Shown here piece after piece: positions 22,656-34,412 of a stretch of 64,000 nucleotides of DNA. This stretch comes from Hibiscus mutabilis (Eukaryota > Streptophyta > Magnoliopsida > Malvales > Malvaceae): the NCBI GenBank assembly GCA_019671005.1, contig CM033732.1, forward strand, positions 44,939,392-45,003,391, read 5' to 3'. Each line of letters starts with the position of its first letter. Position 1 is the stretch's first letter. The position numbers and the translations under genes were made by a program. The notes below the pieces were generated by a model. It saw only the letters and a program-made list of their open reading frames with translations, searched no databases and was not told the origin of the DNA.

Positions 22656-25600
22656 GTTAGACTGAGTGCCTCATATGATAAAAAAGGTTGCTAGAGTGCT
22701 GACTGATGCTGAGGATCTTCCAGGCTTCTTGAGGAATCATTTTGTGGGCCTCCTTAACATTATTGATAGAAAAATGCTCCATTCAGGCGATTTTTCACTG
22801 CAGAAGCAAGCTTTGAAACGTATCGAGATGCTAATCAAAATGATGGGTTCACACCTGAATACCTATGTGCCAAAGTTAATGGTTCTTCTCATGCATGCCA
22901 TTGGTAAAGAATCACTCCAATCTGAAGGACTCTCTGTATTGCATTATTTCATAGTGCAGTTGGCAATGGTATCACCGACTAGCACTAAACATGTAATTTC
23001 TCAAGTTTTTGCTGCTCTTATACCCTTGTTGGAGAAAGATACAGAAAATTCGTCTGCAAATTTGCATAAGGTGGTGGAAATTCTAGAAGGACTTGTGTTA
23101 AAGAACAGGGTTATTTTGAAGGAGCATATTCATGAGTTTCCACTTTTGCCCAGTATTCCAGCTTTAACAGAAGTGAACAAAGCTATACAAGAAGCCCGTG
23201 GAGCAATGACTCTGAAAATTCAATTTACGAGATGTTGTTGCTGGTCTGAATCATGAGAACCTGAATGTAAGATATATGGTCGTGAGTGAGTTGAACAAGT
23301 TGCTGAGGAGGGTGTTGCAGCTCTGGTAAATGGTGAAGGTGGTTCAGACATGGATATTTTGACCTCTTTGATCACATCTTTGCTGAGAGGTTGTGCTGAG
23401 GAATCAAGGACTGTAGTAGGACAGCGGCTGAAATTAATGTGTGCTGATTGCCTTGGATCTCTTGGTGCAGTTGACCCTGCAAAATTGAGAAGAGTTTCAT
23501 GCCAACGCTTTAAAATACAATGCTCAGATGATGACCTTATATTTGAGTTGATTCATAAGCATCTAGCAAGGGCTTTCAGGGCGGCACCTGATACTGTTGT
23601 TCAGGACTCTGCTGCTTTGGCCATACAAGAGCTTTTAAAGATTGCAGGTTGTGAGGCATCACTGGATGAAAATGTTGCTTGTATGTCACAGACTAAGAAG
23701 GATAAAGATCCTTTAAAAACCAAGATCAAGGCTTCTGATGGTAGCAGTGGGAACAATAGTAGGGGTCAGAAATTATGGGACCGATTTTCTAATTATGTTA
23801 AAGAGATAATAGCCCCTTGCTTAACCTCTAGATTTCAGCTTCCAAATGTGGCTGATTCTGCATCTGCTGGACCGATTTATAGACCTTCAATGTCATTCAG
23901 AAGGTGGATTTTCTCTTGGATAAAAAAGCTGACCGCACATGCAATCGGGTCTCGTGCAAGCATATTTAATGCTTGTCGAGGTATAGTTCGCCATGATATG
24001 CAAACAGCAATGTATCTATTGCCATATTTAGTCCTCAATGCCGTCTGTTATGGCACGGAAGAGGCACGGCATGGTATTACAGAAGAAATCCAATCAGTTC
24101 TTAATGCTGCAGTTTCAGAGAACAGTGGGGCTGCTGTTTATGGAGTGAGTGGCGGACAGAGTGAAGTTTGCATTCAAGCAGTTTTTACTCTTCTTGATAA
24201 TCTTGGACAGTGGGTGGATGATGTTAAACAAGAGGTTGCCCTCTCGCAGTCTTTATCATCAGCTTCAAGGCTACAGGCATCCAGGTCTAAGGATCAAAGT
24301 TTGGCTTTATCTGCAAGTCAAGATCAACTTCTTGTACAGTGTAAATATGTTTCTGAGCTTTTAAGTGCTATTCCAAAGGTTACCCTTGCTAGGGCTTCTT
24401 TCAGGTGTCAGGCTTATGCAAGGTCTTTAATGTACTTTGAATCTTTTGTCAGAGGAAGGTCAGGTTCCTTTAATCCGGCTGCCGAGAGAAGTGGCATTTT
24501 CGAAGATGAAGATATCTCATATCTAATGGAAATATACAGTTGTCTGGATGAACCTGATGGATTGTCAGGATTAGCATGCTTACGCAAGTCCCTAAGTTTA
24601 CAAGATCACCTCTTAATAAACAAAAAGGCTGGAAACTGGGCAGAAGTTTTGACAGTTTGTGAGCAGGCTTTGCGGATGGAACCGACCTCTGTTCAGAGGC
24701 ATTCTGATGTTCTCAACTGCTTATTAAATATGTGCCATCTTCAGGCCATGGTTACTCATGTGGATGGCCTAATTTCAAGAATACCCAAATACAAGAAAAC
24801 ATGGTGCATGCAGGGTGTGCAGGCCGCATGGAGGCTTGGAAGGTGGGACCTGATGAATGAGTACCTTAGTGGGGCAGATGAAGAGGGCTTACTATGTAGC
24901 AGCTCTGAAAGTAATGCTTCTTTTGACCTGGATGTGGCAAAGATTCTGCAGGCAATGATGAAGAAGGATCAGTTCTCTGTTGCTGAGAAAATGGCACTAT
25001 CCAAACAATCTCTCATTGCTCCTCTTGCTGCTGCAGGCATGGATTCTTACACACGGGCTTATCCAATTATTGTCAAACTTCACTTGCTACGAGAGCTAGA
25101 GGACTTCCATACTCTTCTCATTGATGAATCTTTCCTGGAGAAATCATTTCATTTGGGTGATTTTGGATTCTCGAAAGTCATGGAGAACTGGGAAAGTAGA
25201 CTCAGATTTACACAACCATCACTCTGGGCAAGGGAGCCATTGTTGGCTTTCAGGAGACTGGTTTTTGGTGCTAGTAACCTTGGTGCTCAAGTTGGGAACT
25301 GTTGGCTCCAATATGCAAAGCTCTGTCGTTTGGCTGGCCATTATGAAACAGCCAACCAAGCAATTCTAGAGGCACAGGCTTCTGGTTCACCAAATGTTCA
25401 CAAGGAAAAAGCTAAGCTTCTGTGGAGCACTAGGCGCTCTGATGGTGCCATCGCTGAGTTGCAGCAATCTCTTCTGAACGTGCCAGTGGAGGTTGTAGGC
25501 TCTGCAGCCATATCATCAATCACTAGCCTTTCACTGGTTCCGCTAAATCCACAACCTTTACCTTGTGATACTCAAGCCATGAATGAGAACCAAGAGATTG

Positions 25601-26022
25601 CAAAGACCCTCCTCCTATATTCTAGGTGGATTCATTACATCGGGCAGAAACAGAAGGAGGATGTAATAAGTCTTTATTCCAGGGTGAGGGAATTGCAACC
25701 CAAGTGGGAGAAAGGATACTTTTATATGGCTAAATATTGTGATGAAGTACTTGTTGATGCCAGGAAACGTCAAGAAGAGAATTTTGAGTTAGGTCCCAGG
25801 ATAATTCCCTCAGCTTCTGCCATTGCTACTTCTTCAAACTCAAAATACTGGTGGTATTACCTTCCTGATGTACTTTTATTCTATGCAAAGGGGCTTCATT
25901 GAGGTCATAAAAATCTTTTTCAAGCACTTCCTAGGTTGTTAACCTTGTGGTTTGACTTCGGGAGCATTTATCAGCGAAGTGCAGCTGCCTCTAATAAGGA
26001 TCTGAAAAATGTCCAAGGGAAG
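22656..26022 (+). pseudogene. ATR: ATR exon 11 (UME-type and FAT regions)
   Basis: A long exon. Its third codon after the splice is TGA (22663-22665), followed by VPHMIKKVARVLTDAEDLPGF. Two nearby shifts (about 23225 and 23305) throw roughly 80 bases out of frame; the frame is then restored. An open run of about 850 codons follows with strong FAT-region matches (ASFRCQAYARSLMYFES, LQYAKLCRLAGHYETANQAI). TGA at 25900 replaces an expected Arg or Lys codon in GLH-x-GHKNLFQALPRLL. The exon ends before GTAGGT at 26023. Confidence 0.88.
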
Positions 26023-26136
26023 GTAGGTTCAACAATTCAGTCTGAACTTCATTTGTTATTTTTTTTAAAAGCAGTGACACTTTTTTGAGCTACTCCTTAA
26101 TGATGGACACTGTTTATGTGATTCATCTTTTGGCAG

Positions 26137-28410
26137 GTAACTAGTATAATGCGAGGCTGTTTGAAGGATTTGCCAACCTATCAGTGGTTAACGGTCCTAC
26201 CTCAGTTGGTTTCTAGAATTTGCCACCAAAATGAAGATATTGTTAAATTGGTCAAGAACATCATTATTTCTGTTGTCCGGAAATATCCACAACAATCACT
26301 ATGGCTTATGGCAGCAGTTTCAAAGTCCACAGTTCCTTCTACACGGGAAGCAGCTGCAGAAATCATTCAAGTTGCACGGAAAGGTTTTAGCCAAGGAACT
26401 AGTGGTAACAATTTGTTTGTGCAGTTTGCTAGCCTGATTGATCATCTAATCAAGCTGTGTTTCCATGCGAGCCAGCCAAAATCAAAGACTATTAATATCT
26501 CAACTGAATTTAGTGCATTGAAAAGGACGATGCCTCTTGGAATTATCATGCCAATTCAACAATCTCTTACTGTCAGTCTGCCAACCTATGATGTGGATCT
26601 CACTGAATCTCTTTCTTCTGATATCTTTTCTGGTGTGGAACTTCCTACGATATCTGGAATAGCTGATGAGGCTGAGATTCTTTCATCTCTTCAGCGGCCT
26701 AAGAAAGTATGTATTCCCACTTCCTGGTTTGCTTTTTCTAAAAGAGGGAAATTTATTCTTTAATATATTTTCTCGTACTTGTTTAATTTGGTTGGGTCGC
26801 CAATCGCCTATGCCTATATCTCATACCATAACTGTGTTCAGAGCCTGCATTTAAGGTAGTCTGAGAAAGCATTATGAAGTTTTAAATAAATTTCCTATAT
26901 TAGTACCCCGGGAATTTTAGTGTTTGAAGTGCCAATGTAGCCCGCTTTATCCCTTATTGTTCTGGTCTAAATTCAAGACTCTTAGTCAGATAGACTTCTG
27001 AACTAGATAGTTACACCATAGTTTTTTTAGAGTTTCTATGGTATGCCGCTTATTGGTGAATGTGGTATTCGTTACATTCTCTAAATCAATTGTAACATTG
27101 ATGCCATTGTTGTATTTTCAGATTGTATTATTGGGAAGTGATGGCATTGAACGTCCATTCCTCTGCAAACCCAAAGATGACCTCAGGAAAGATGCCCGCA
27201 TGATGGAGTTTACTGCAATGATAAACCGCTTACTATCTAAGTACCCTGAAAGCCGTAGGAGGAAGCTATACATTCGTACATTTGCAGTGATTCCTCTTAC
27301 AGAAGACTGTGGCATGGTAGAATGGGTGCCCCATACTCGAGATCTACGGCATATTCTTCAAGACATTTATATCGCATGTAGCAAATTTGACAGGCAGAAG
27401 ACAAATCCCCAGATTAAGCGGATTTATGATCAATGCTCTGGTAAAATACCAGAAGATGAGATGTTGAAGAGCAAGATTCTTCCAATGTTCCCACCAGTTT
27501 TCCACCAATGGTTATTGACTACTTTTTCAGAGTCTGCTGCCTGCTTGGTTTAGAGCTCGAGTTGCTTATGCACACACAACAGCTGTTTGGTCCATGGTTG
27601 GGCATATTGTGGGTCTCGGTGACCGACACGGGGAGAACATTCTTTTTGATTCTACCACAGGTGACTGTGTTCATGTCGATTTTAGTTGCTTATTTGATAA
27701 GGGATTGCAGTTGGAGAAGCCTGAGCTGGTGCCTTTCAGGCTAACCCAGGTAAATACTCATGGATACGTGTAATTTTGCACTATCACTGGTTATCCGGAA
27801 ATCTTAGTCTTATTCCGGATCTTGGTTTTAGAGAATGTAGTACTGCATTGATAGTAATCTTTGAATCACATGCTTCTGAAATCTGGGTTTTCATTTATGT
27901 TGTTTTCTCTTAACACGGAACGTACAGAACATGATCGATGGACTGGGCATCACCGGATACGAGGGCATCTTTTTGAGGATTTGTGAGATAACACTTTCAG
28001 TTCTGAGGACACGCAGGGAAACCTTGATGAGTGTTCTTGAAACTTTCATTCACGATCCTCTTGTAGAGTGGACAAAGTCTCACAAATCCAGTGGTGTAGA
28101 AGTTCAGAATCCGCACGCACAGGTTTCAATCATCTCTTTTCTCTGCATTTTTCTGCACGTTCATTCATACAAACGGCTTACTTCATTATACAGTCAAATA
28201 CTTCATAGCCTAACAACTAAAGCATGTGTTTGAGTGGTGCAGCGGGCCATAAGCAATATTGAGGCAAGGTTGCAAGGGGTGGTTGTCGGTGTTGGAGCTG
28301 CACCGTCTCTACCGCTATCTGTAGAAGGTCAGGCCCGTCGTTTGATTGCAGAGGCAGTCTCTCACAAGAACCTTGGGAAGATGTATATATGGTGGATGCC
28401 ATGGTTTTAG
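26137..28410 (+). pseudogene. ATR: ATR exons 12-15 (kinase and FATC domains)
   Basis: PIKK catalytic domain. The Lys-bearing nucleotide loop is in LLGSDGIERPFLCKPKDD. The catalytic loop GLGDRHGEN lies at 27612-27638 and the metal-binding DF of HVDFSCLFDKG near 27675. An insertion of 4 bases near 27548 turns the expected SAAWFRARV into SAACLV-stop, so the catalytic loop cannot be translated in frame. The last exon ends MYIWWMPWF at the TAG 28408-28410, the ATR C-terminus. An AT-rich intron at 26707-27121 holds nothing else visible. Confidence 0.9.
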
Positions 28411-28445
28411 AAACATGTAAAAATCTTGAAAAGTTGTATTTATCT

Positions 28446-28474
28446 ATCGATAGATAGATAGATAGATAGATAGG
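28446..28474. repeat. (GATA)n microsatellite
   Basis: About seven tandem GATA units lie 36 bases after the ATR stop codon, in its presumed 3' untranslated region. Confidence 0.9.
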
Positions 28475-28970
28475 ATAAGTGCGCATGTATACAAGTGCCT
28501 GAACATCAAATTAATTACTAACATTCAATAGTGAAAATACTTTAAAATTGACCAAGTTATTTTATATAGTATGTAATTTTATTTAAACTCAAATTAATAA
28601 ATATTTTTAAAAAGATTGCATATGAAATCAAACTACCCTAAAATTAAAAGCATTTAAATATACCTTTTATTAATTTATTTAAATTTAAAATTAATTGAAT
28701 TTATTTATATTTATCTATATGGTGAATATTTGAAATATTGTCAGTGTAATTTTTTTTACATAAATATGTCTATTTTCAAGTTAAAATTTAAAATCTAAAT
28801 TTCTAACCCTAAAACTAAAAAATTTAAACTTTAAACTCAAAATTCTAATCATAGATCCTAATTTCTAAATCTTACAACATAAATCTTTAATCTCTAAACC
28901 CTTAAATAACCCCGCTTGTGAACTTTACTTTTACCGCGAGTGTATATGATAATAAACCTCTATATGGAAA

Positions 28971-29178
28971 ATATTTTGATACACAAGCTTTTTAATTTTA
29001 GGGTTTAAGGATTTAAGGTTTATGGTTTAGGGATTTAGTGTGTAGAGTGTAGAATTTATGGTTTATGGTTAGAATTTAGAGTTTAGGGTTCAAAGTTTAG
29101 ATTTTAGGGTGTTAGGGTTAGGGATTTTTATAGCTTAAGTTGTGTCAATTTTTTTACACAACTTGTGTATTAAAATAT
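28971..29178. repeat. MITE-like element with 17-bp terminal inverted repeats
   Basis: The left end ATATTTTGATACACAAG (28971-28987) matches the reverse complement of CTTGTGTATTAAAATAT (29162-29178) at 16 of 17 bases. The interior is mostly degenerate TTTAGGG-like sequence. A second copy of the same end (CTTTGATACACAAGCTTG) begins near 29214. No clear target duplication. Confidence 0.5.
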
Positions 29179-29636
29179 AACCCTATCTATAGACATAAAA
29201 TAAAAAGAAAATACTTTGATACACAAGCTTGCGTAAATTTTAGTTTACACAGTTTACACAAGTCTTTTAATTTTATAGTTTAGGGTCTAAAGTTTAATAT
29301 TTAGGTGAAGAATTTAAAATTGAAGATTCAAGGTGGTAGGGTAAGTCACTTATTTCATCACTGAACTTTCTTTTCACTTTTATTTTAGTTTTTAAAATTT
29401 AATTTTTTTTAATTTTATCACTAAACTTTTAACATTATTTTTATTTTGATCACTTAACATTAAATTAATAACAATAGCGTTGTGTGGTTATTTTTTTCCT
29501 GACGGAGATTGTTATTCTATTGACATGAAAATCACATATTGTTCACCTCAATTTTTTTCATCCTACCCCCATCCACTGTCATTGTGGTCAACCAGGACCA
29601 TTACAAACAAATGACTTATGAAGTCAAAGACGACCC

Positions 29637-32551
29637 AAACCTGTAGCGATGTCCCTTCTCGCTAAAAAAAGAAAGGTTTTCGATGTGTTTTCGATTTTTT
29701 GGATATAAAATATTTATTCTGTAGGGGTTTTGAAAATATCGTATGTTATTAAAAATTGGAGTCGCCACCGGCCACTTAGGTAGGCCGGACACCATAAAAC
29801 CAGAGATTTAAAAATTATTGGGTTCGGGAGTCGGTTACGGATGGGGAAGGATTAGCACCCCCACACCGCCCAAAATTGGTACTTTAATAATTACCGCTTT
29901 ATTAATATTAGATTTTCCAGATTAAAGTGACGATTAGTTTAAAATTCGGTCATAATTGCGAATAAATTTTAAGAGCCCCGTTATCCGAGAGTAAACGCCC
30001 AACCACTATCACTACGCCTGATACTGGCCCCGTTTACGCTCGGATAAAAGGGCACCGCATTGACAATTTATATATCATTATGCAACCTTAATGAGCAAAA
30101 TATAAAACATGGCAAATAATTTAAAGACAGTAAATATTCACATAACAGAATACTAATCTAACGTAAATAAAATACGTAACTAAAAACATACATATATACA
30201 TATCAATCTTAATGGTAGATAAAAACAAATTTAACATGTCACAATAACAAGGCATGAATAAATACGTGTGTGGACAAAAACATATATTTCAAGAAGACAT
30301 ACATATTAGAAATAAAACACATTTCAACATATATAGAACAATATATTATACATAAAAAAAGAAAATACACTAACACGTAACCTAAAGGCCAAGAGAACAT
30401 ACAATACATACAAAAATACAAAACATGTTGTGTATGAGCCAACTAGAACATAATATCGTAATCTGAATAACCAGAACAAATACATAAAGATACATAATCA
30501 TCATAAACTTAACACACATATACATGTATACATAAAAATACAAGGCATATACGAGGATATATAATAAGGCAAAAGGCTACATCAAGATACACGATTATAA
30601 TACGAACATATATATTTACATGGAAACAGATCTGAAATGAAAAGAAATAAACATCAGTGGCGAGAAATTAAAGGACAATAATATGCAATTTAAGGACGAA
30701 AATGCAAACAAGACCGAACTTGAAAGGATCAAATCGTAATTAGACCAAGGGGCGGACCGAAATGAAAAATCCAAAAACGCGGGATGGTTAAAGGGTAATT
30801 TTACCATTTAAAGCGATTCGATTTAATTTAGGAATTTGGATTTAGATTTTGAAACATAGGGGACTGGAATTGTAAATATACCATGCGGCGAGACAGAAAC
30901 GAAAATATTGAAAGCGCGGGGGGATTTATTACAGAATTTCCCCATTTCACGAAATAATAACACCTATAAAATCCCTTTTTTTTGCCCAGACTCGAATTTT
31001 CCCCATTTTCATTCATTTTTTAGTTTTTATAACACTCGTTCTCTCTCATTTTCTCTCAACTCACCCTTGATGAACCCAGAAGCCGGCGGCCGACCGCCGT
31101 TGGCCGCCGCTAACCGGCGCCGGCGAGCCCCAAAAAATACACCAAAATGACCCTTACCTTACCTTCGACATGAATCCGAACTTGGATTCGGAGAAAAAGC
31201 CTCTATACATCCTAGATCTAAGAAATACGAAACGAAAACCCCCTTTTTTGTATTCAACCCAAAACGAAACCAAAAAGGGGCCTCTCGCTCCTTTCAGTTC
31301 ACCATATTCGGCCTGGAAAGGCCGAAGAGGCTTGTCACTGGTAAAGGGGAGATCCACAGACGACGAGGGTAACGACTCTAAACCTCTTTTTTTTTACTTA
31401 CTACGTATATTTTTTGTATGCATGCAACAAAGTAAGAAAAGAGAAGAGTATTACCACTGAAGATTGTTTTTTTTGTATTGTTCTTTTCGATTACAACTTG
31501 GCTCTCCCTTACAAAATACTTGTTTCATACATATATGCATGTCTTTTGGTTTGGTAACAAGTAATATAATATCTATTTTCAGATCTGGACATCATACTGA
31601 CATAATCTTTCTTTTCTTGTGTTTCGATGTGTCTGAACGCGGTGGTTGGAGACCGGCATGGTGGAAGCATGGTGGCGGTGTGGAGGGTTCTGTCTTCGGC
31701 CAGAGGCGTTCTCGGCCGTTGGATCAGATCTGATCTAACGGTCGGGCTGGCTTGAAGGACGAACAGCCCAGATGAAACCTCGATCGGTGAAACGGCTCCA
31801 GATCGTGACACGTGGGGCTCAGCAGTCGAGGAGTTATAGCGCGTGAGGCTCACGCACGCGTGGGATATCGAAGAGTCCGCGCGTGGCACTCGAACCGTCC
31901 AGACGTGTAGTGCACGCGGCCGGCTAGATATTTTGTCCCTGCTTGATCGTGGCCGTTGGATCAGATCTTGATCCAACGGCCCATAGTTATCTGCACAAAA
32001 ATAATTAGATTTAAATAGAGTCTTGGGTTTGGGCCAACCGGGCCTTGTAATAATATTAGACTTGTAATGGACTTGGACTGGCAATTTATTTATTTGAGGT
32101 TTAATATGTTTTTTTGGATTTCATTTTATATTAGCCCAATAATAATAACATTAATATTAGTTATAACAACAATTAATAATAATACACAAACGATAATACA
32201 TACGTATATACCTATGCAAACCTTAATTAATATAACATGCTAGCATACATACATATATAATCATACACATAATTAACATAACATCTGTACACATTATCCG
32301 TAAAAACAAATACGCTCGTACTAAATATAGATACATGCGTGACACATACACCGTATTACTTATTAATACGTATACATACATAGTTTATAATATACATGCA
32401 CACACCACACATTTTACATATATTAGTAACACTTATGCACATAATAAACATATAGCATAATATAATACAATGTATACATGCAACACTAGTATACTAATAA
32501 TTATACTAATATGTATTTACAGACCAGATAAAAATGAGTGATTACAAAACC
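29637..32551 (-). mobile_element. Solo LTR of gypsy family B (TGTAGCGATG type)
   Basis: The LTR runs 29642-32546 (2,905 bases). It starts TGTAGCGATGTCCC and ends GATTACA, flanked by the 5-bp duplication AAACC (29637-29641 and 32547-32551). The first 400 bases match the LTRs at 37454 and 43916 closely, including the GAGTCGCCACCGGCC, GGTTCGGGAGTCGGTTAC and CACTATCACTACGCCTGA blocks. No internal coding sequence is present. The strand is inferred from the related element whose gag is on the minus strand. A GC-rich part (31080-31130) and a long AT-rich part (32090-32540) lie inside. Confidence 0.85.
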
Positions 32552-32999
32552 ATTCATGTTTTTATGTCATTTTGCTTATTAAATAAACACTTTTATTTAA
32601 TTTATTAAATAAACAAATAATTATCAACTATTATTTAATTTTATCAAACACTTTTATATAATTAATTAAATTAATTAATATGATTTGTTATCGATTATTA
32701 ACTAATACAATTCATTATTAATTATTTGCTAGTAGTTATCAAACAGAGTCTATACGTCCATACACAAAAGAAAACCTTTTCCCAGTATAAATGATTAGAT
32801 TTTGCACAAAATTTCTCTTCATGATTCATCAAATAGTAATTTATTACATTTCTTTCACGAAATATTTTACTACAATTTAAAAACCAAGGAACTGAATTTA
32901 TAAGATTACAAATAAAAGAAGGCTTAACTACAAAATAAATATTTAGAATACGTTTTTTTTTGTAATAGATGTTTAAAATATTTTTTAACAGAAACATGT
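32552..32999. other. AT-rich intergenic DNA
   Basis: Very AT-rich. I see no gene or clear element here; the following hAT element starts at 33008 after its 8-base duplication. Confidence 0.5.
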
Positions 33000-34138
33000 G
33001 TATAAAGTAGACCTGGCAAACTTGACCCGAGAACCGAAAACCGAACCGATTTACCCGAACCGAGACCCGATATGGATCCGAACAAGATGACCCAAATGTG
33101 ACCCGAAACCCGAAATGAACTGAACCTAAACCGATCTGAATTCTAGAAGAACCGATATTGACTCGTAACCGATTTGACCTGAATAGATTTTCACCCGAAC
33201 CGATTTTCACCTGAACCGAAAGTAACCCGAAATTAATTTGCTCAAAACCGATCTAAACCGAACATCAACCCAATTTTAACCCGAAATAATATATGTTTTA
33301 TTATTTTTTTGTATTATAATAGTACTAACTAATCACTACATTTGATAAAAAATTATAAGGGAAAAGTAAAATCCTAATATACATATTCTAGTCAATTGCA
33401 AAGAAAGGGGGAAGTAGGAGGAAAAAGTAAAATCCTAATATACATATTCTAGTCAAATTTGATAATATATATACACATATACTCGAGTCAAATTTTTAGG
33501 TAATATTTCAAAATGCTCATCATATGTGCAATTTATAGTCTAAGGTTTGATTCCATGGCCATAAAATTATCTCTATTTTTTTACGTGTATTTTGAAAATG
33601 TAAAAAAATTCTATCGTACTAAAAACCAACATCGAATATGAAATTAAACAATATAGTTATAGGATTGGATCGGGATTCGTTAGGTTCAAGTTAAATGATT
33701 AATACCAATGATAGTTGATTTTGAAACATTGAGTGATTGGAACTAAACCAAAATGATAATATTAACAAATAAAAAGACATGTTTTTACAAGAATATATGA
33801 TTAATTCTTTACATAATATACACGATTAGATTCACACCCAAGTCCAACTCAAAACGAATTGGCCCAAAAATTTAAAGATTGACCCGACCCGATCCGAACG
33901 ACCCGACTCGAAAACATCTGATCCGATATTGACCCGACCCAAAAACAACCGATTTGATATTGACCCGAATCACTGATCCAATACCCGAATTGACCCGAAT
34001 CATCATAGAACCGAACTAAAATCCGAACCAGACCCGAACCGATCCGACCCGAATTTAAATCGAATATAGACAAACCCGAAATGAAACGAACCGAAACGAT
34101 CCGAACCGAACGACCCGTTTGCCACCTCTAGTATAAAG
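33000..34138. mobile_element. Non-autonomous hAT-type DNA transposon
   Basis: The element is 33008-34130, flanked by the perfect 8-bp duplication GTATAAAG (33000-33007 and 34131-34138), the length expected for hAT. Terminal repeats read TAGACCTGGCAAAC at the left and, reverse-complemented, TAGAGGTGGCAAACGGGTCG at the right. These resemble the plant hAT end TAGGGGTGGCAAACGGG. Dense subterminal arrays of GACCCGAACCGA-like units fill about 280 bases at each side. No transposase is present. Confidence 0.9.
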
Positions 34139-34412
34139 TATTCTTTTACTGAAGTAGGTGCCTAAAGTTTTATTTTTTGTTGAAATAGATACCAAATTAG
34201 GTGCCTCAATTAACCTGTAAAACAAGCCAAAAAAGAAACTTTAAACACCTATTTCAGCAAAAAAAAACACTTTAGGCACATATTTTAACCAAAAATAAAA
34301 CTTTAGGTACATATTTCAACAAAAAAAATACTTTAAACACTTATTATAAAAAAAAATATAGTTTGTGCACTTATTTTGTAGTTAAGCCATAAAAGAAATA
34401 TAAAGAAACTCT

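Larger units (their letters stand above)
12564..28410 (+). pseudogene. ATR: ATR serine/threonine kinase gene copy, full length but heavily mutated
   Basis: ATR is the nuclear PIKK-family checkpoint kinase that signals replication stress and single-stranded DNA with its partner ATRIP. All parts of a plant ATR of about 2,700 residues are recognisable: the N-terminus MANTSNSRNLSSLVHELRER, HEAT repeats, FAT domain, kinase domain and a FATC end LGKMYIWWMPWF. Exons read by splice sites: 12564-12750, 12994-13139, 13299-13411, 13608-13942, 17737-17861, 18457-18601, 18697-19269, 19355-19430, 19907-20223, 21039-22287, 22656-26022, 26137-26706, 27122-27749, 27928-28122, 28243-28410. They sum to about 2,730 codons. 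Lesions: +1 near 13063, TAG at 19234, a stop or frame change at the 20223 junction, -1 near 21410, -1 near 21743, a 31-bp duplication at 22259-22320, TGA at 22663, two shifts near 23225 and 23305, TGA at 25900, and a 4-base insertion near 27548. Introns are retained, so it is not a processed copy. Confidence 0.9.
28411..29636. other. AT-rich intergenic DNA with inverted telomere-like repeats
   Basis: No gene seen. It contains the GATA microsatellite, CCCTAAA-type repeats at 28795-28910 and the opposite TTTAGGG type at 28998-29130, a small MITE-like unit (28971-29178), and a fragment near 29342 related to the inverted repeat beside the ATR start. Confidence 0.55.

Noticed and set aside
12564..28410. 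Processed (retro) pseudogene of ATR
   Set aside because: Introns with GT-AG borders are retained throughout, so it is a gene copy, not a reverse-transcribed one.
31509..32084. 191-codon minus-strand open frame
   Set aside because: Lies inside the solo LTR in a GC-richer stretch; no family resemblance and no equivalent in the related LTRs.
32722..33210. 162-codon minus-strand open frame
   Set aside because: It runs across the hAT terminal repeat and its GACCCGAACCGA array; the frame is produced by the repeat.
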